This document shows positions 60,201 to 62,995 of a stretch of DNA of 64,000 bases, piece by piece. Position 1 is the stretch's first letter; the number at the start of each line of letters is the position of its first letter. Both the position numbers and the translations under genes were made by a program. Below the pieces are notes generated by a model that worked only from the letters and a program-made list of their open reading frames with translations, made no database searches and had not been told where the DNA came from. Source of the stretch: Cyclina sinensis. Taxonomy: Eukaryota; Mollusca; Bivalvia; Venerida; Veneridae. The stretch lies in assembly GCA_012932295.1 (NCBI GenBank), contig JAAONU010000009.1, positions 9,217,535-9,281,534 on the forward strand, in the 5' to 3' direction.

Positions 60201-62995
60201 TTATTGATCAATATTTGTCTGAGGCAAAGAAAAAACTGTTGCTGAATATGCTCGACAGTTTTGCTAAACTTTCAGGGATGATTGCACCTCAGTAGGTATA
60301 AAATCTCTTAACTGGCTTAAGGTACTGATAAGAAAGACAGTCCTTTCAAGCAGTTAAATGCAGAATGTCATGCTTTAACTAACTGTTTCTCACAACTCAG
60401 TAGAATTGATTATTCAAGGGAAAGTTTAGGACTTCCGTAAATTTGCCTGCCATGAGATAAGCTTATCTTAATAAGATGGGGAATTAAGAATATTCAAAAA
60501 AATTGTCTGGGTTACAAAACTTGTTCTTTCTCTGTGTCTTTTACTGTCTCATAGAGAAATGACCTGTTCAGACAGAGTACATCTAAAACATTATGTAGTT
60601 TTGGGATTCAGAATAATGGTAATCTTTAAAATAGACACACATACAGTAACTGAAGGAAACTGTGTATTCTGTTGTCTCCTCTGTGACTTTTTTGTTGCTA
60701 TGTTGTTGTTTTTTTATGCCCCCACAAAGTGGGGTGCATATAGCGTTGCACTTGTCCGTCTGTCCATCCGTACATCTGTCCGTCTGTACATCTGTCCGTA
60801 CGTCCTGAAATCTTGTGAATGCAACTCCTCTTAAACCGGATGGCAGATTTTGCTTAAACTTCCAGGGATGAACAACCTTAATGTGTAGATGGTAGTAAAG
60901 GAAGGAATTTTCGCTGCGACCAAATTTAATAGAATTATGGCCCTTTGTTGATTTTTTTCACTAGAAATTTTGTGAACGCAACTCCTCTTAAACAGGATGG
61001 CAGATTTTGCTTAAACTTCCAGGGTTGAACAACATTAATGTGTAGATGGTAGTTAAGGAAGGAATTTTTGCTGCGACCAAATTTAACAGAATTATGGCCC
61101 TTTGTTGATTTTTTCACTATATACCATATAGAAATTTTGTGAACGCAACTCCTCTTAAACCGGATGGCATATTTTGCTTAAACTTCCAGGGATGAACAAC
61201 CTTAATGTGTAAATGGAAGTAAAGGAAGGAATTTTTGCTGCGACCAAATTTAACAGAATTATGGTCCTTTGTTGATTTTTTCACTATATACCATATAGAA
61301 ATTTTGTGAACGCAACTCCTCTTAAACCGGATGGCAGATTTTGCTTAAACTTCCATGGATGAACAGCTTTAATGTGTAGATGGTAGTAAAGGAAGGAGTT
61401 TTTGGTGTGACCATATTTAACAGAATTATGGCCCTTTGTTGATTTTTTCACTATATACCATATAAATAATTGAACATATAAATTTTACATTTGTAATTTA
61501 ATTTAACATGTACATAAGGTTACCTGTAGATCATTTTAGGTATATGTACAGATAAAATCTTACATACAGGATATACATGCTCTTGTTTATGAGCACTTAT
61601 GCATAGTGGGGGCATCCATGTCCTATGGACACAGTTCTAGTTTTGTAATATTTTACCTTTTTTTAAAGTGACTTGTTAGGCAATAATAAGATAGAATCCT
61701 CTCATGAAATAAAGACTTAACATTCTTTTGTGCCAAAAACCTTGAGTTGATATTTTAAAGTTACATGGGAAGAAAGGCTTGAATTTAAAGGTAAAAGGAA
61801 ATTTTCAACAACAGTCTGTTGTATGATACTAACGTCTATGTTTACCAGTTAAGGAATTGATGAAAATAAATACAGTCCAATTGCGCTGCTACGAATCACA
61901 GTACAATGAAATAATGGTGTACTACAAAAAAAGTGATCGGTCCTGTCATTTTTTCTTCTTTATTCAATTTAGATAAAATGCGATTAAACAAAATGCGATT
62001 TAACGAAAAATGCAATTGAGTGAACAGTTATCATGGTCCCATAAAGTAATTAACAGTGAAATAAAGATGCAATATAGCGAATCGCTGTCAGACGTGTTTT
62101 CACCCCCCCTTGAGTGATACCTGTTGCTCAGGCAGATCTTCTTGTGTTTACCAGAGGTCAGCTGCAAGGTACGTTCATAATGATTACCACTATACAAGCA
62201 GTGTAACAAACATGATCAAGGAACTAAAATGGTCAACTTTAGAACAAAGGCGAAACCATGCCAGCCTGATCATGCTACACAAAATAAAAAGCAAACAGGT
62301 CAATGAAAACAGCAAATTCCTCATCCCACAATCAAAAACACAACATCACATGAACTCATTCTTCCCAAGGACTATACGACTCTGGAACGAATTACTGACC
62401 GAGGTAGCGGTGACTCATAAGCCAAGGGAGCTGGCCCTTTCAATAGGGGTGCCATTAAAATAAACAAGCAAGTTACTGTACAATCTTTGTGACTCTGTGT
62501 CATTCCTTTGACTCAGAATGGTTCAGAGTGTTTATTGATTGACCACAGTGCCTGTCAGTTATCTTTGTGAGACCAGTCACAGAAAATATTTCCAATCATT
62601 AATTTGCAGATAAATTGTATCAAATAAAATCGAGAATAAGTTTTAGTTCAAGCTGTTAAGACTGATGAAGTTTGAAGTTATTACTTGTCCCATATCTTCT
62701 AAATTTCATGGTAATTTATTGATTGTATTTTGTCGTTAGATTGTTTCTCAAAACTGATCATTTAACTAAAGTTTGAAAAAAAGGTCTACTTCACTCCCAC
62801 TACCATAAGTACAGAAGTTATGTAACTGAAAGGGTTTTTTTGTTATACAGAATAAAACCAGTTCAGACAAACTGCAATGTTTTTTTATGTTAATGGCTTT
62901 TTTTTTGTCTTTCAGTTTAACAGACCAAGTGGTAGCATTAAAAGAAATCCGAATACAGCCCGAAGAGGGAGTCCCATTTACTGCAATCAGGGAAG
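15267..62995 (+). CDS. CDK14: Cyclin-dependent kinase 14 (PFTAIRE kinase), 5' portion, seven exons
   Basis: Partial gene of about 47.7 kb in the window. Coding exons are 15267-15282, 25331-25402, 33584-33624, 36995-37194, 57508-57628, 58153-58244 and 62916-62995; phases agree at every junction, giving 207 codons plus one base. Residues 14-29 (SRIKKLKRRISASFGR) match the basic N-terminal motif shared by CDK14 and PCTAIRE kinases. Residues 158-178 run from ADSYQKLEQ into the Gly-rich loop GEGSYATVYKG. The ATP-binding Lys is K190 in VALKEIR. Residues 201-207 are PFTAIRE, the alpha-C signature that separates CDK14/15 from PCTAIRE kinases. ADSY rather than an ETY-type sequence also favours CDK14. 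In animals CDK14 pairs with membrane-bound cyclin Y and phosphorylates the Wnt co-receptor LRP6. HRD, DFG and the C-lobe lie beyond the window. Confidence 0.93.
15283..17352. other. CDK14 intron 1, first part
   Basis: Mostly unique-looking AT-rich intron with a (CAT)n-type tract at 15427-15470. No coding signal was seen apart from the repeat remnant at 15779-15822. Confidence 0.45.
15779..15822 (+). mobile_element. Solo 3' end of a CTCTTG-type Helentron-like element
   Basis: ACACCCAGGTAAGC followed by a hairpin GGaCC/ATCAT/GGCCC and terminal CTCTTG matches the last 45 bp of the element ending at 44988. The upstream body is not recognisable, so this is a truncated relic. Confidence 0.6.
17353..17552. 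mobile_element. TTAACCC MITE, copy 1
   Basis: About 200 bp bounded by TTAACCCTTAACCTGCTGG and the inverted TTTAGCATGTTCAGGGTTAA. An internal palindromic core (GAGCCAGGCCAGCCTG...CAGCCTGACCAGGCTC) corresponds to the 'accaagatcagcctg' core of the copies at 31504 and 54058. It has no coding capacity. Confidence 0.8.
17553..18217. other. CDK14 intron 1 segment, nothing recognised
   Basis: AT-rich; the 97-codon minus-strand open frame at 17938-18231 and the plus-strand frame at 17668-17850 show no domain. Confidence 0.4.
18218..18420 (-). mobile_element. tRNA-derived SINE
   Basis: On the minus strand the head reads TGGCTCAGTGG (box A) and, about 40 nt later, GGTTCGAATCC (box B), the internal RNA polymerase III promoter of a tRNA. 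It is followed by a non-tRNA AT-rich body ending near a CTTTAAA tail at 18218. Acceptor-stem pairing is poor, so this is a SINE head, not a working tRNA gene. A diverged relative lies at 40145-40358 in the same orientation. Confidence 0.7.
18421..19882. other. CDK14 intron 1 segment with GAT-rich tracts
   Basis: 19050-19440 is rich in GATGAT and GATGGTGA microsatellite-like tracts. No gene was seen. Confidence 0.45.
19930..21074. repeat. 71-bp minisatellite, left block
   Basis: About 14 tandem units with the phrase ATACTGGGGTATTACTGCC recurring every 71 bp (for example 20101, 20172, 20243), separated by CTGCTATTGTTACTTCTACT and TTTTACCACTGATGCCGCTT. A few units carry an extra TATTGTTACTGC insertion. 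The left end is a degenerate ACTGCT/GCTACT trinucleotide-like start. Leu-rich open frames across it shift frame from unit to unit and are not genes. Confidence 0.93.
21077..21898. mobile_element. 822-bp MITE inserted in the minisatellite
   Basis: The left end CCGTAAATGCTGGAATATT and right end, inverted as CCGTAAACGCTCGAATATA, form imperfect terminal inverted repeats of about 25 bp. TA flanks both sides (21075-21076, 21899-21900). The sequence on each side is the same minisatellite, and removing the element plus one TA restores a normal unit (ACTTTTACTTTTACC). The interior lacks a transposase frame. Size, TIR and TA suggest the Tc1/mariner/pogo superfamily, inferred. Confidence 0.9.
21901..22996. 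repeat. 68-bp minisatellite, right block
   Basis: It continues the array to the right of the MITE. The first units resemble the 71-bp type; from about 22150 a 68-bp variant dominates, in which CACTGCTATTGTTACTTC is replaced by CACTTTTATTGGTTC. About 13 units of this kind follow (ACTGGGG at 22150, 22218 and so on), then the array ends at a Helentron-like element. Confidence 0.93.
22997..23727 (+). mobile_element. Helentron-like (HINE/pearl-type) element, CTAG family
   Basis: The 5' end AATTATACCCCCAC has an inverted counterpart near the 3' end (GTGGGGTATTAAT), forming subterminal inverted repeats. A (GGTCG/GTCA)n microsatellite follows the 5' end, then three monomers of about 170 bp (each with 'gatgtaacat...ttaaat'). 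The 3' end is a hairpin ATCGC/ATTCA/GCGAT and terminal CTAG. This is the architecture of non-autonomous Helentrons. No Rep/helicase is encoded. Confidence 0.78.
23721..23972. repeat. Perfect 126-bp tandem duplication at the Helentron 3' end
   Basis: 23721-23846 and 23847-23972 are identical or nearly so, starting GCTCTAGTTTCTCTCAG and ending CACTCAGATTCCAA. The left unit includes the last bases (CTAG) of the Helentron-like element, so the duplication spans the insertion junction and postdates it. Confidence 0.9.
23973..25330. other. CDK14 intron 1, last part
   Basis: AT-rich; no repeat family or coding signal recognised before the exon 2 acceptor. Confidence 0.4.
25331..25402 (+). CDS. CDK14: CDK14 exon 2, basic N-terminal motif
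   Basis: A 72-nt exon between an acceptor (GTATTTTCAG, ending 25330) and a consensus donor (GTAAGT at 25403). It enters with two bases and leaves with one. It encodes KEKGSVSRIKKLKRRISASF and then GRL, aligning with the KMKKLRRTLSESFSR region of vertebrate CDK14. The Ser residues after the basic run are candidate basophilic-kinase sites by analogy. Confidence 0.9.
25403..27739. other. CDK14 intron 2, first part, with old repeat
   Basis: 25860-26400 contains monomers of about 150-160 bp with 'gatcaaggtcaaggtcac' and 'tttggcaaaaatatt', probably the body of a decayed Helentron-like element. 26410-26560 is a GC-richer block (CCACCGCCACGAC, CCGTGGTCATTTTAG) unlike its surroundings with no identity I can give. 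The rest shows nothing. Confidence 0.45.
27740..28568 (+). mobile_element. CAGTAC MITE copy C, complete, 829 bp
   Basis: The ends are CAGTACGCGCCAGGAGGAAC and its inverted partner (GTTCCTCCTGGCAAGTACTG), flanked by TA. GC-rich terminal blocks (about 120 bp each, with 'cgcggacgcgg' and 'gcggatgtccgccgcg') enclose an AT-rich core shared with copies A, B and D. It is non-coding. The flanks share TAAGAT on both sides, one base short of a 7-bp direct repeat. Confidence 0.9.
28569..28768. repeat. Four identical 50-bp units carrying an AP-1 consensus
   Basis: Four perfect copies of a 50-bp unit start TAAGATGACTCATGTGACTC. Each contains TGACTCA, the AP-1 (TRE) core, inside the palindrome ATGACTCAT, at 28574, 28624, 28674 and 28724. 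The array starts at the exact right edge of MITE copy C. Perfect identity indicates recent expansion. Confidence 0.95.
28769..30291. other. CDK14 intron 2 segment, nothing recognised
   Basis: AT-rich intron without evident repeats or coding signal. Confidence 0.4.
30292..30928 (+). mobile_element. Helentron-like element, CTCTTG family
   Basis: The 5' ATATGCCTGT (30292) and 3' ACAGGCATAT (30894) are perfect 10-bp subterminal inverted repeats. Between them are monomers of about 175 bp ('tcaaagctattgacttgaaacttcata'). It ends CGCTCTTG before a T run, like the elements ending at 36887 and 44988. The terminal hairpin is weak here. Confidence 0.7.
30981..31471. repeat. About 21-bp minisatellite 'cagtgtgcagtataagtatt'
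   Basis: Around 23 units of 20-21 bp, alternating CAGTGTGCAGTATAAGTATTT, CAGTGTACAGTATAAGTATT and a CTGTGTGCAG variant in a higher-order pattern. The minus-strand frame with repeated YLYCTLK is a translation of this array. Confidence 0.93.
31504..31702. mobile_element. TTAACCC MITE, copy 2 (degraded ends)
   Basis: Shares 'gcagaccaagatcagc', 'tcagtaaattttca', 'ggtagacaagtcca' and 'tttagcatgt' blocks with the copy at 54058-54270. The terminal TTAACCT and the right end are mutated. Confidence 0.75.
31703..32027. other. CDK14 intron 2 segment, nothing recognised
   Basis: AT-rich; the open frame starting 31930 runs into the following repeat and has no domain. Confidence 0.4.
32028..32370 (+). 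mobile_element. 5' part of a Helentron-like element
   Basis: It begins with an inverted pair AGCTCCACTT (32028) and AAGTGGAGCT (32052), followed by 'ttggcgtcggcattgg' and two monomers with 'gtccatttctcagaaa...tcaaa'. No 3' hairpin end is found; it passes into another repeat at about 32370. Confidence 0.6.
32371..32660. repeat. Old dispersed repeat with poly(C) tract
   Basis: 'tgtccctgggatcat...agctccagcccaggggtcactt...acttacatgggatggg' matches the blocks at 43165-43320 and 55855-55950. A C-rich tract (32514-32575) with long C runs and then (CA)n interrupts it. The Gly-rich minus-strand open frame here is an artefact of poly(C). Confidence 0.65.
32661..33583. other. CDK14 intron 2, last part
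   Basis: Contains diverged 'gagttattgccctttatg' monomers (33040, 33180), probably remains of another Helentron-like body. No coding signal until exon 3. Confidence 0.45.
33584..33624 (+). CDS. CDK14: CDK14 exon 3
   Basis: A 41-nt exon after a pyrimidine-rich acceptor (TCTACTATTTTCAG, ending 33583) and before donor GTAAGA (33625). Its first two bases complete a Ser codon, giving SISKEDTIHESDQE, phase 0 at the exit. It corresponds to the acidic stretch after the basic motif (ALKKDDTTFDE in vertebrates). Confidence 0.85.
33625..33816. other. CDK14 intron 3, start
   Basis: Short unique-looking stretch between exon 3 and the next repeat. Confidence 0.4.
33817..34600 (+). mobile_element. Helentron-like element, 3' end not found
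   Basis: It starts TTATACCTCCACAGAGGAAG with a nearby inverted TGTATAATAGG, then monomers of about 160-170 bp containing 'tttgtcatgcatgaagggattttgaaataatttggcacaaatgtt' and 'aaaggtcagggtcac'. It runs into the next element at 34660 without a recognised terminus. Confidence 0.55.
34660..35190 (+). mobile_element. Helentron-like element, CTAG family, 3'-truncated
   Basis: The 5' end ATGCCCCCACAAAGTGGGG is the same as at 60716, followed by a (GTCC)n microsatellite and monomers of about 160 bp ('aacgcaactcctcttaaacc' ... 'tatggccctttgttgat'). The third monomer breaks off at about 35190 and no terminal hairpin follows. Open frames on both strands, including a 162-codon minus-strand frame, read through the monomers and are not genes. 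Confidence 0.8.
35268..36887 (+). mobile_element. Helentron-like element with nine ~155-bp monomers, CTCTTG family
   Basis: The phrase AGCATAACTCCAAAAGTACT recurs at about 35512, 35670, 35825, 35965, 36119, 36276, 36432, 36589 and 36748. The 3' end is a hairpin CCATGT/CTA/ACATGG (36867-36881) followed by CTCTTG before TTT. The 5' end follows a tract of GT-rich 'tgcgtgtgcgtgc' sequence. It ends 107 bp before CDK14 exon 4. Non-coding. Confidence 0.8.
36995..37194 (+). CDS. CDK14: CDK14 exon 4, lineage-variable linker
   Basis: A 200-nt exon between an acceptor (TTTTTTACACACACAG, ending 36994) and donor GTGAGC (37195). It enters in phase 0 and leaves with two bases (AG). It encodes 66 residues starting SADELLTNGESSRTGSSADL and ending GIPESFLVKFH. 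It is Ser/Gly-rich and probably disordered. The segment LQRCSHTSENVA faintly echoes the KRVHSENNA motif of vertebrates. The acceptor is preceded immediately by the end of a Helentron-like element (36887), leaving only about 107 bp of intron between them. Confidence 0.85.
37195..38597. other. CDK14 intron 4, first part
   Basis: Unique-looking AT-rich intron, no repeat family or coding signal recognised. Confidence 0.4.
38598..39196. mobile_element. Repeat element with TTTATGCTCC inverted ends
   Basis: TTTATGCTCC (38598-38607) and GGAGCATAAA (39187-39196) are perfect 10-bp inverted ends. The interior holds three monomers of about 160 bp ('ttctcatttgattgtcaccaaactttcac', 'gagttattgtcctttgtttaattttac'). 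It resembles the Helentron-like bodies nearby, but the inverted ends are terminal here. The 156-codon open frame at 38474-38944 crosses its left boundary and is not a gene. Confidence 0.6.
39197..40144. other. CDK14 intron 4 segment, nothing recognised
   Basis: AT-rich; short open frames at 39213 and 39715 lack domains and splice context. Confidence 0.4.
40145..40358 (-). mobile_element. Degraded tRNA-derived SINE
   Basis: On the minus strand a box-B-like GAGTTCAAATCAGG and a weak box A are followed by an AT-rich body and a tail 'aaatctggagtatagcctcttt' at 40145. The layout matches the SINE at 18218-18420. A related tail in plus orientation ('catctggagcacagcccctttaaa') lies at 41050-41076. 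Confidence 0.5.
40409..40911 (-). mobile_element. CAGTAC MITE copy D, both ends missing
   Basis: Collinear with copy A from 'atggttccgcgaactttttcac' to 'gttcgtcaaata'. The internal segment around 'ctcattctgatgcatttg' is also deleted (at about 40506). Both GC-rich terminal blocks are absent. Confidence 0.82.
40912..41928. other. CDK14 intron 4 segment
   Basis: Apart from the SINE-like tail at 41050-41076, nothing was recognised. Confidence 0.4.
41929..42440. repeat. 36-bp minisatellite with open reading frames
   Basis: About 14 units of 36 bp, consensus containing ACAGAAATAGAAAAAGAACC and TTACATGACCATATGT. Because 36 is a multiple of three, several frames stay open; one reads repeats of TEIEKEPYMTIC over 153 codons. 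There is no flanking splice consensus in the correct place and no signal peptide, and it lies inside a CDK14 intron, so I treat it as non-coding. Confidence 0.92.
42441..42885. other. CDK14 intron 4 segment, nothing recognised
   Basis: No repeat or coding signal. Confidence 0.4.
42886..43326. repeat. Old dispersed repeat, left half, split by an insertion
   Basis: 'catgctcactgagttgttgttg', 'tcaaatcatgaccccagggtcaatattggcc' and 'acttacatgggatggg' also occur at 55575-55950 and in part at 32371-32520 and 49640-49780. It stops at the Helentron-like element at 43327 and seems to resume at about 44989 (to 45062). Confidence 0.65.
43327..44988 (+). mobile_element. Helentron-like element, CTCTTG family, with ~147-bp monomers
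   Basis: The 5' AGCTCACCTGAG is mirrored by 3' CTCAGGTGAGC (44952-44962), perfect 11-bp subterminal inverted repeats. A short (GTCC)n-like tract follows the 5' end, then about eight monomers ('gggtcatctggggtcaaaaactaggtcac' at 43643, 43790 and so on). The 3' hairpin GGGCC/ATCAT/GGCCC (44969-44983) precedes CTCTTG. It is inserted between T residues of an older repeat. Non-coding. Confidence 0.85.
44989..45905. other. CDK14 intron 4 segment
   Basis: 44989-45062 looks like the continuation of the repeat split at 43326. 45063-45905 shows nothing recognised; the left terminal repeat of the Tc1-like element may lie at its right end but I could not define it. Confidence 0.45.
45906..46810 (+). pseudogene. 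Tc1-like transposase, decayed (DD34E type)
   Basis: The N-terminal part (45906-46079) reads KALLLEGQQQQQVARQFGVN and later ANRPRSGRPR, the helix-turn-helix and GRPR motif of Tc1-like transposases, and ends in a stop. The catalytic part resumes from about 46207: FTDESRF gives the first Asp (46309), CVLERDRFGGG is a family hallmark, and FHNDNARP gives the second Asp (46558). After a frameshift near 46640 the family's P-I-E-H-L-W-D-E-L motif reads with TAA (46664) in place of the catalytic Glu, then LDRRVMRRQ continues to a stop at 46808. Several frame breaks show it is inactive. It lies inside a CDK14 intron in sense orientation. Confidence 0.93.
46811..47857. other. CDK14 intron 4 segment
   Basis: Begins with a G-rich tract (46836-46880). 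The right terminal repeat of the Tc1-like element should fall here but was not recognised. Nothing else was seen. Confidence 0.4.
47858..48350 (+). mobile_element. Helentron-like element, CTAG-type 5' end, 3'-truncated
   Basis: Starts ATACCCTTTAAACAAAG with inverted GGGGT/TATAT close by, followed by (GGTCGGTC) and three monomers of about 140 bp ('ccttgtccggagcataacttgaaaa'). This is the same 5' design as 22997. No terminal hairpin or CTAG follows. Confidence 0.65.
48351..49080. other. CDK14 intron 4 segment
   Basis: The 111-codon open frame at 48574-48909 is hydrophobic with no domain, and I do not consider it a gene. Nothing else was seen. Confidence 0.4.
49110..49500. repeat. Irregular minisatellite 'tggattttggatattgatagtgtgtcagtgac'
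   Basis: About ten diverged units of 35-45 bp with the core GGATTTTGGATATTG and spacer GTGTGTCAnTGA. Confidence 0.85.
49640..49866. mobile_element. Truncated relic with hairpin end
   Basis: 'gtcaccaaggctaaaattcaaaatttgccccaccccagg' resembles the repeat at 43165 and 55855. It ends with 'aagtgagta' and a hairpin GGCCATCATGGCC (49840-49852), like the CTCTTG-family ends at 15820 and 44988. Confidence 0.5.
49867..50815. other. CDK14 intron 4 segment, nothing recognised
   Basis: AT-rich, no repeat or coding signal. Confidence 0.4.
50816..52063. repeat. 55-bp minisatellite, about 22 copies
   Basis: Units contain CCAGACTGATACTGCCATT, CCAGGATCATCCTTATGAAG and CAAAACAGTATTTTCA. Variants (CATGCTTATG, TATTTTAGCC, TATTGAAACC) recur at intervals, which suggests higher-order duplication. 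The array stops exactly at the left end of a Helentron-like element. Confidence 0.95.
52064..53775 (+). mobile_element. Helentron-like element, CTAG family, ~347-bp monomers
   Basis: The 5' AATTATACCCCCACCAC is mirrored near the 3' end (GGTGGGAGTATGAAT). A (GTCC/GGTC)n tract follows the 5' end, then long monomers beginning 'gtcgtgtccgctct' at about 52330, 52677 and 53022. The 3' hairpin ATCGC/ATTCA/GCGAT (53753-53767) and terminal CTAG are identical to those of the element at 22997-23727. Short open frames across the microsatellite are not genes. Confidence 0.83.
53776..54057. other. CDK14 intron 4 segment, nothing recognised
   Basis: No repeat or coding signal. Confidence 0.4.
54058..54270. 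mobile_element. TTAACCC MITE, copy 3 (best preserved)
   Basis: TTAACCCTTACTCTGCTGA at the left and TTTAGCATGTTAAGGGTTAA at the right are inverted ends of about 16-20 bp. The core has 'gaccaagatcagcctgcac' facing 'gcagtctgatcatggtc', an internal palindrome. 213 bp, non-coding. Confidence 0.85.
54392..54424 (-). mobile_element. Possible Helentron-like 3' end on the minus strand
   Basis: A perfect inverted repeat, TCAAATGGACT and its complement with a 2-nt loop (54401-54424), is followed on the minus strand by AATTTTTCTTGTTT, similar to the hairpin-CTCTTG-TTT ends of the other elements. The body would lie to the right but has no recognised monomers. Confidence 0.4.
54425..55574. other. CDK14 intron 4 segment, nothing recognised
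   Basis: AT-rich, open frames near 55176-55557 overlap on both strands without any domain. Confidence 0.4.
55575..55980. repeat. Old dispersed repeat, unsplit copy
   Basis: Collinear with 42950-43300: 'gtgcaaaaactttaatgtagctgat', 'cagatcatgacctcagggtcaatattggcc', 'tatgtccctgggatcaaaattagctccacccc'. It ends in a C-run and poly-T. Confidence 0.7.
55981..56906. other. CDK14 intron 4 segment, nothing recognised
   Basis: AT-rich, no coding signal. Confidence 0.4.
56907..57355. repeat. 22-bp minisatellite just upstream of exon 5
   Basis: About 20 units of roughly 22 bp, consensus TTTAGACTGTCAAGATTCACTG, with local runs of one variant (GCTTCACTGGG three times). It ends about 150 bp before the exon 5 acceptors. 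Confidence 0.93.
57508..57628 (+). CDS. CDK14: CDK14 exon 5, phospho-linker with alternative splice sites
   Basis: With acceptor TTTACAG (ending 57507) and donor CAG/GTCAGA (57629), the 121-nt exon keeps phase with exons 4 and 6. It encodes S-LTLYISANTHSTVKRHHSAG and then DMLDDTQYNGTDDRRSRSTQ. STVKRHHS aligns with QVKRVHSE of vertebrate CDK14, and DDRRSRS with the RRHSS segment just before the kinase domain, which in vertebrates takes part in 14-3-3 binding. A second acceptor at 57527 and a second donor (GTAGGC at 57687) look at least as strong but break the frame when joined to the neighbouring exons (see findings). Confidence 0.75.
58153..58244 (+). CDS. CDK14: CDK14 exon 6, Gly-rich loop of the kinase domain
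   Basis: A 92-nt exon between an acceptor (CTTCTTATAG, ending 58152) and consensus donor GTAAGT (58245). It begins in phase 0 and ends with two bases. It encodes GNGPFGRADSYQKLEQL and GEGSYATVYKGIS. The nucleotide-binding loop GEGSYA is intact. A SINE begins only about 6 bp after the exon, directly behind the donor. Confidence 0.96.
58251..58534 (+). mobile_element. tRNA-derived SINE directly behind exon 6 donor
   Basis: The head reads GTGGTCCAGTGGTATCGCGC (box A region) and GAGTTCGATACCCC (box B), with a tRNA-like anticodon arm whose loop would carry GGT. A body of about 200 bp follows ('gatgagatgttaaaccaaggtccc', 'ggaggcgtcggtcacatgggc') and a (GATA)n tail at 58525-58534. It starts within a few bases of the exon 6 donor GTAAGT. 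Confidence 0.82.
58535..58754. repeat. 44-bp minisatellite, five copies
   Basis: Five near-identical units of GTAGCCTCCTGGTGTCCATG plus TACTATGTACCAAACTTGAG and GTTA, beginning at the SINE tail. Confidence 0.95.
58755..59425. repeat. 83-bp minisatellite with a splice-donor-like core, about eight copies
   Basis: Units of about 83 bp contain GCCTCCTGGTGTCCATATG, CTTAGGTAAGTACTC and GTACCAGACACTAGGAAAGA. The first part is shared with the 44-bp unit, so one array probably evolved from the other. Every unit carries AG/GTAAGT, for example with GT at 58790 and 58873. Confidence 0.95.
59426..59710. repeat. Degenerate flank of the splice-donor-like array
   Basis: Diverged units with 'ggtaagtaccaagtccctgac' and 'tagcctactggtggccgtgcaccaagtac'. 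Confidence 0.75.
59711..60713. other. CDK14 intron 6 segment, nothing recognised
   Basis: AT-rich intron; the open frames at 59928 and 60559 lack domains. Confidence 0.4.
60714..61640 (+). mobile_element. Helentron-like element, CTAG family, complete
   Basis: ATGCCCCCAC (60716-60725) and GTGGGGGCAT (61606-61615) are perfect subterminal inverted repeats. A (GTCC/GTCT)n tract and four monomers of about 160-170 bp follow ('aacgcaactcctcttaaaccgg', 'tatggccctttgttgat'). The 3' end is hairpin TGTCC/TAT/GGACA (61619-61631), then CAGTTCTAG. It sits between T residues. Its 5' half matches 34660-35190. Confidence 0.87.
61641..62138. other. CDK14 intron 6 segment, nothing recognised
   Basis: AT-rich, no coding signal. 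Confidence 0.4.
62139..62463 (+). pseudogene. C-terminal fragment of a LINE reverse transcriptase (Jockey/CR1-like)
   Basis: An open frame reads RSAARYVHNDYHYTSSVTNM, then KWSTLEQRRNHASLIMLHKI and, near the end, SFFPRTIRLWNELL, followed by a stop at 62461. The A-A-R-F/Y-V-x-N-D-Y start, the L-x-W-x-x-L-x-x-R-R block and the F-F-P-R/x-T-I-x-x-W-N motif are typical of the tail after the reverse transcriptase domain in Jockey/CR1-group LINEs. The polymerase, endonuclease and ORF1 are missing, so it is a 5'-truncated insertion in intron 6. Confidence 0.85.
62464..62915. other. CDK14 intron 6, last part
   Basis: May include the short 3' UTR of the LINE fragment. The rest is AT-rich intron ending in the poly-T tract and acceptor of exon 7. 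Confidence 0.45.
62916..62995 (+). CDS. CDK14: CDK14 exon 7, VALK lysine and PFTAIRE helix
   Basis: An 80-nt exon following a long pyrimidine tract (TTTTTTTTGTCTTTCAG, ending 62915), with donor GTAGGC at 62996. One entering base completes a Ser codon; it leaves with one G, matching the Ala codon that follows PFTAIRE in CDK14 proteins. It encodes LTDQVVALKEIRIQPEEG and then VPFTAIRE. The ATP-contacting lysine and cyclin-binding PFTAIRE helix are both present. Confidence 0.96.
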
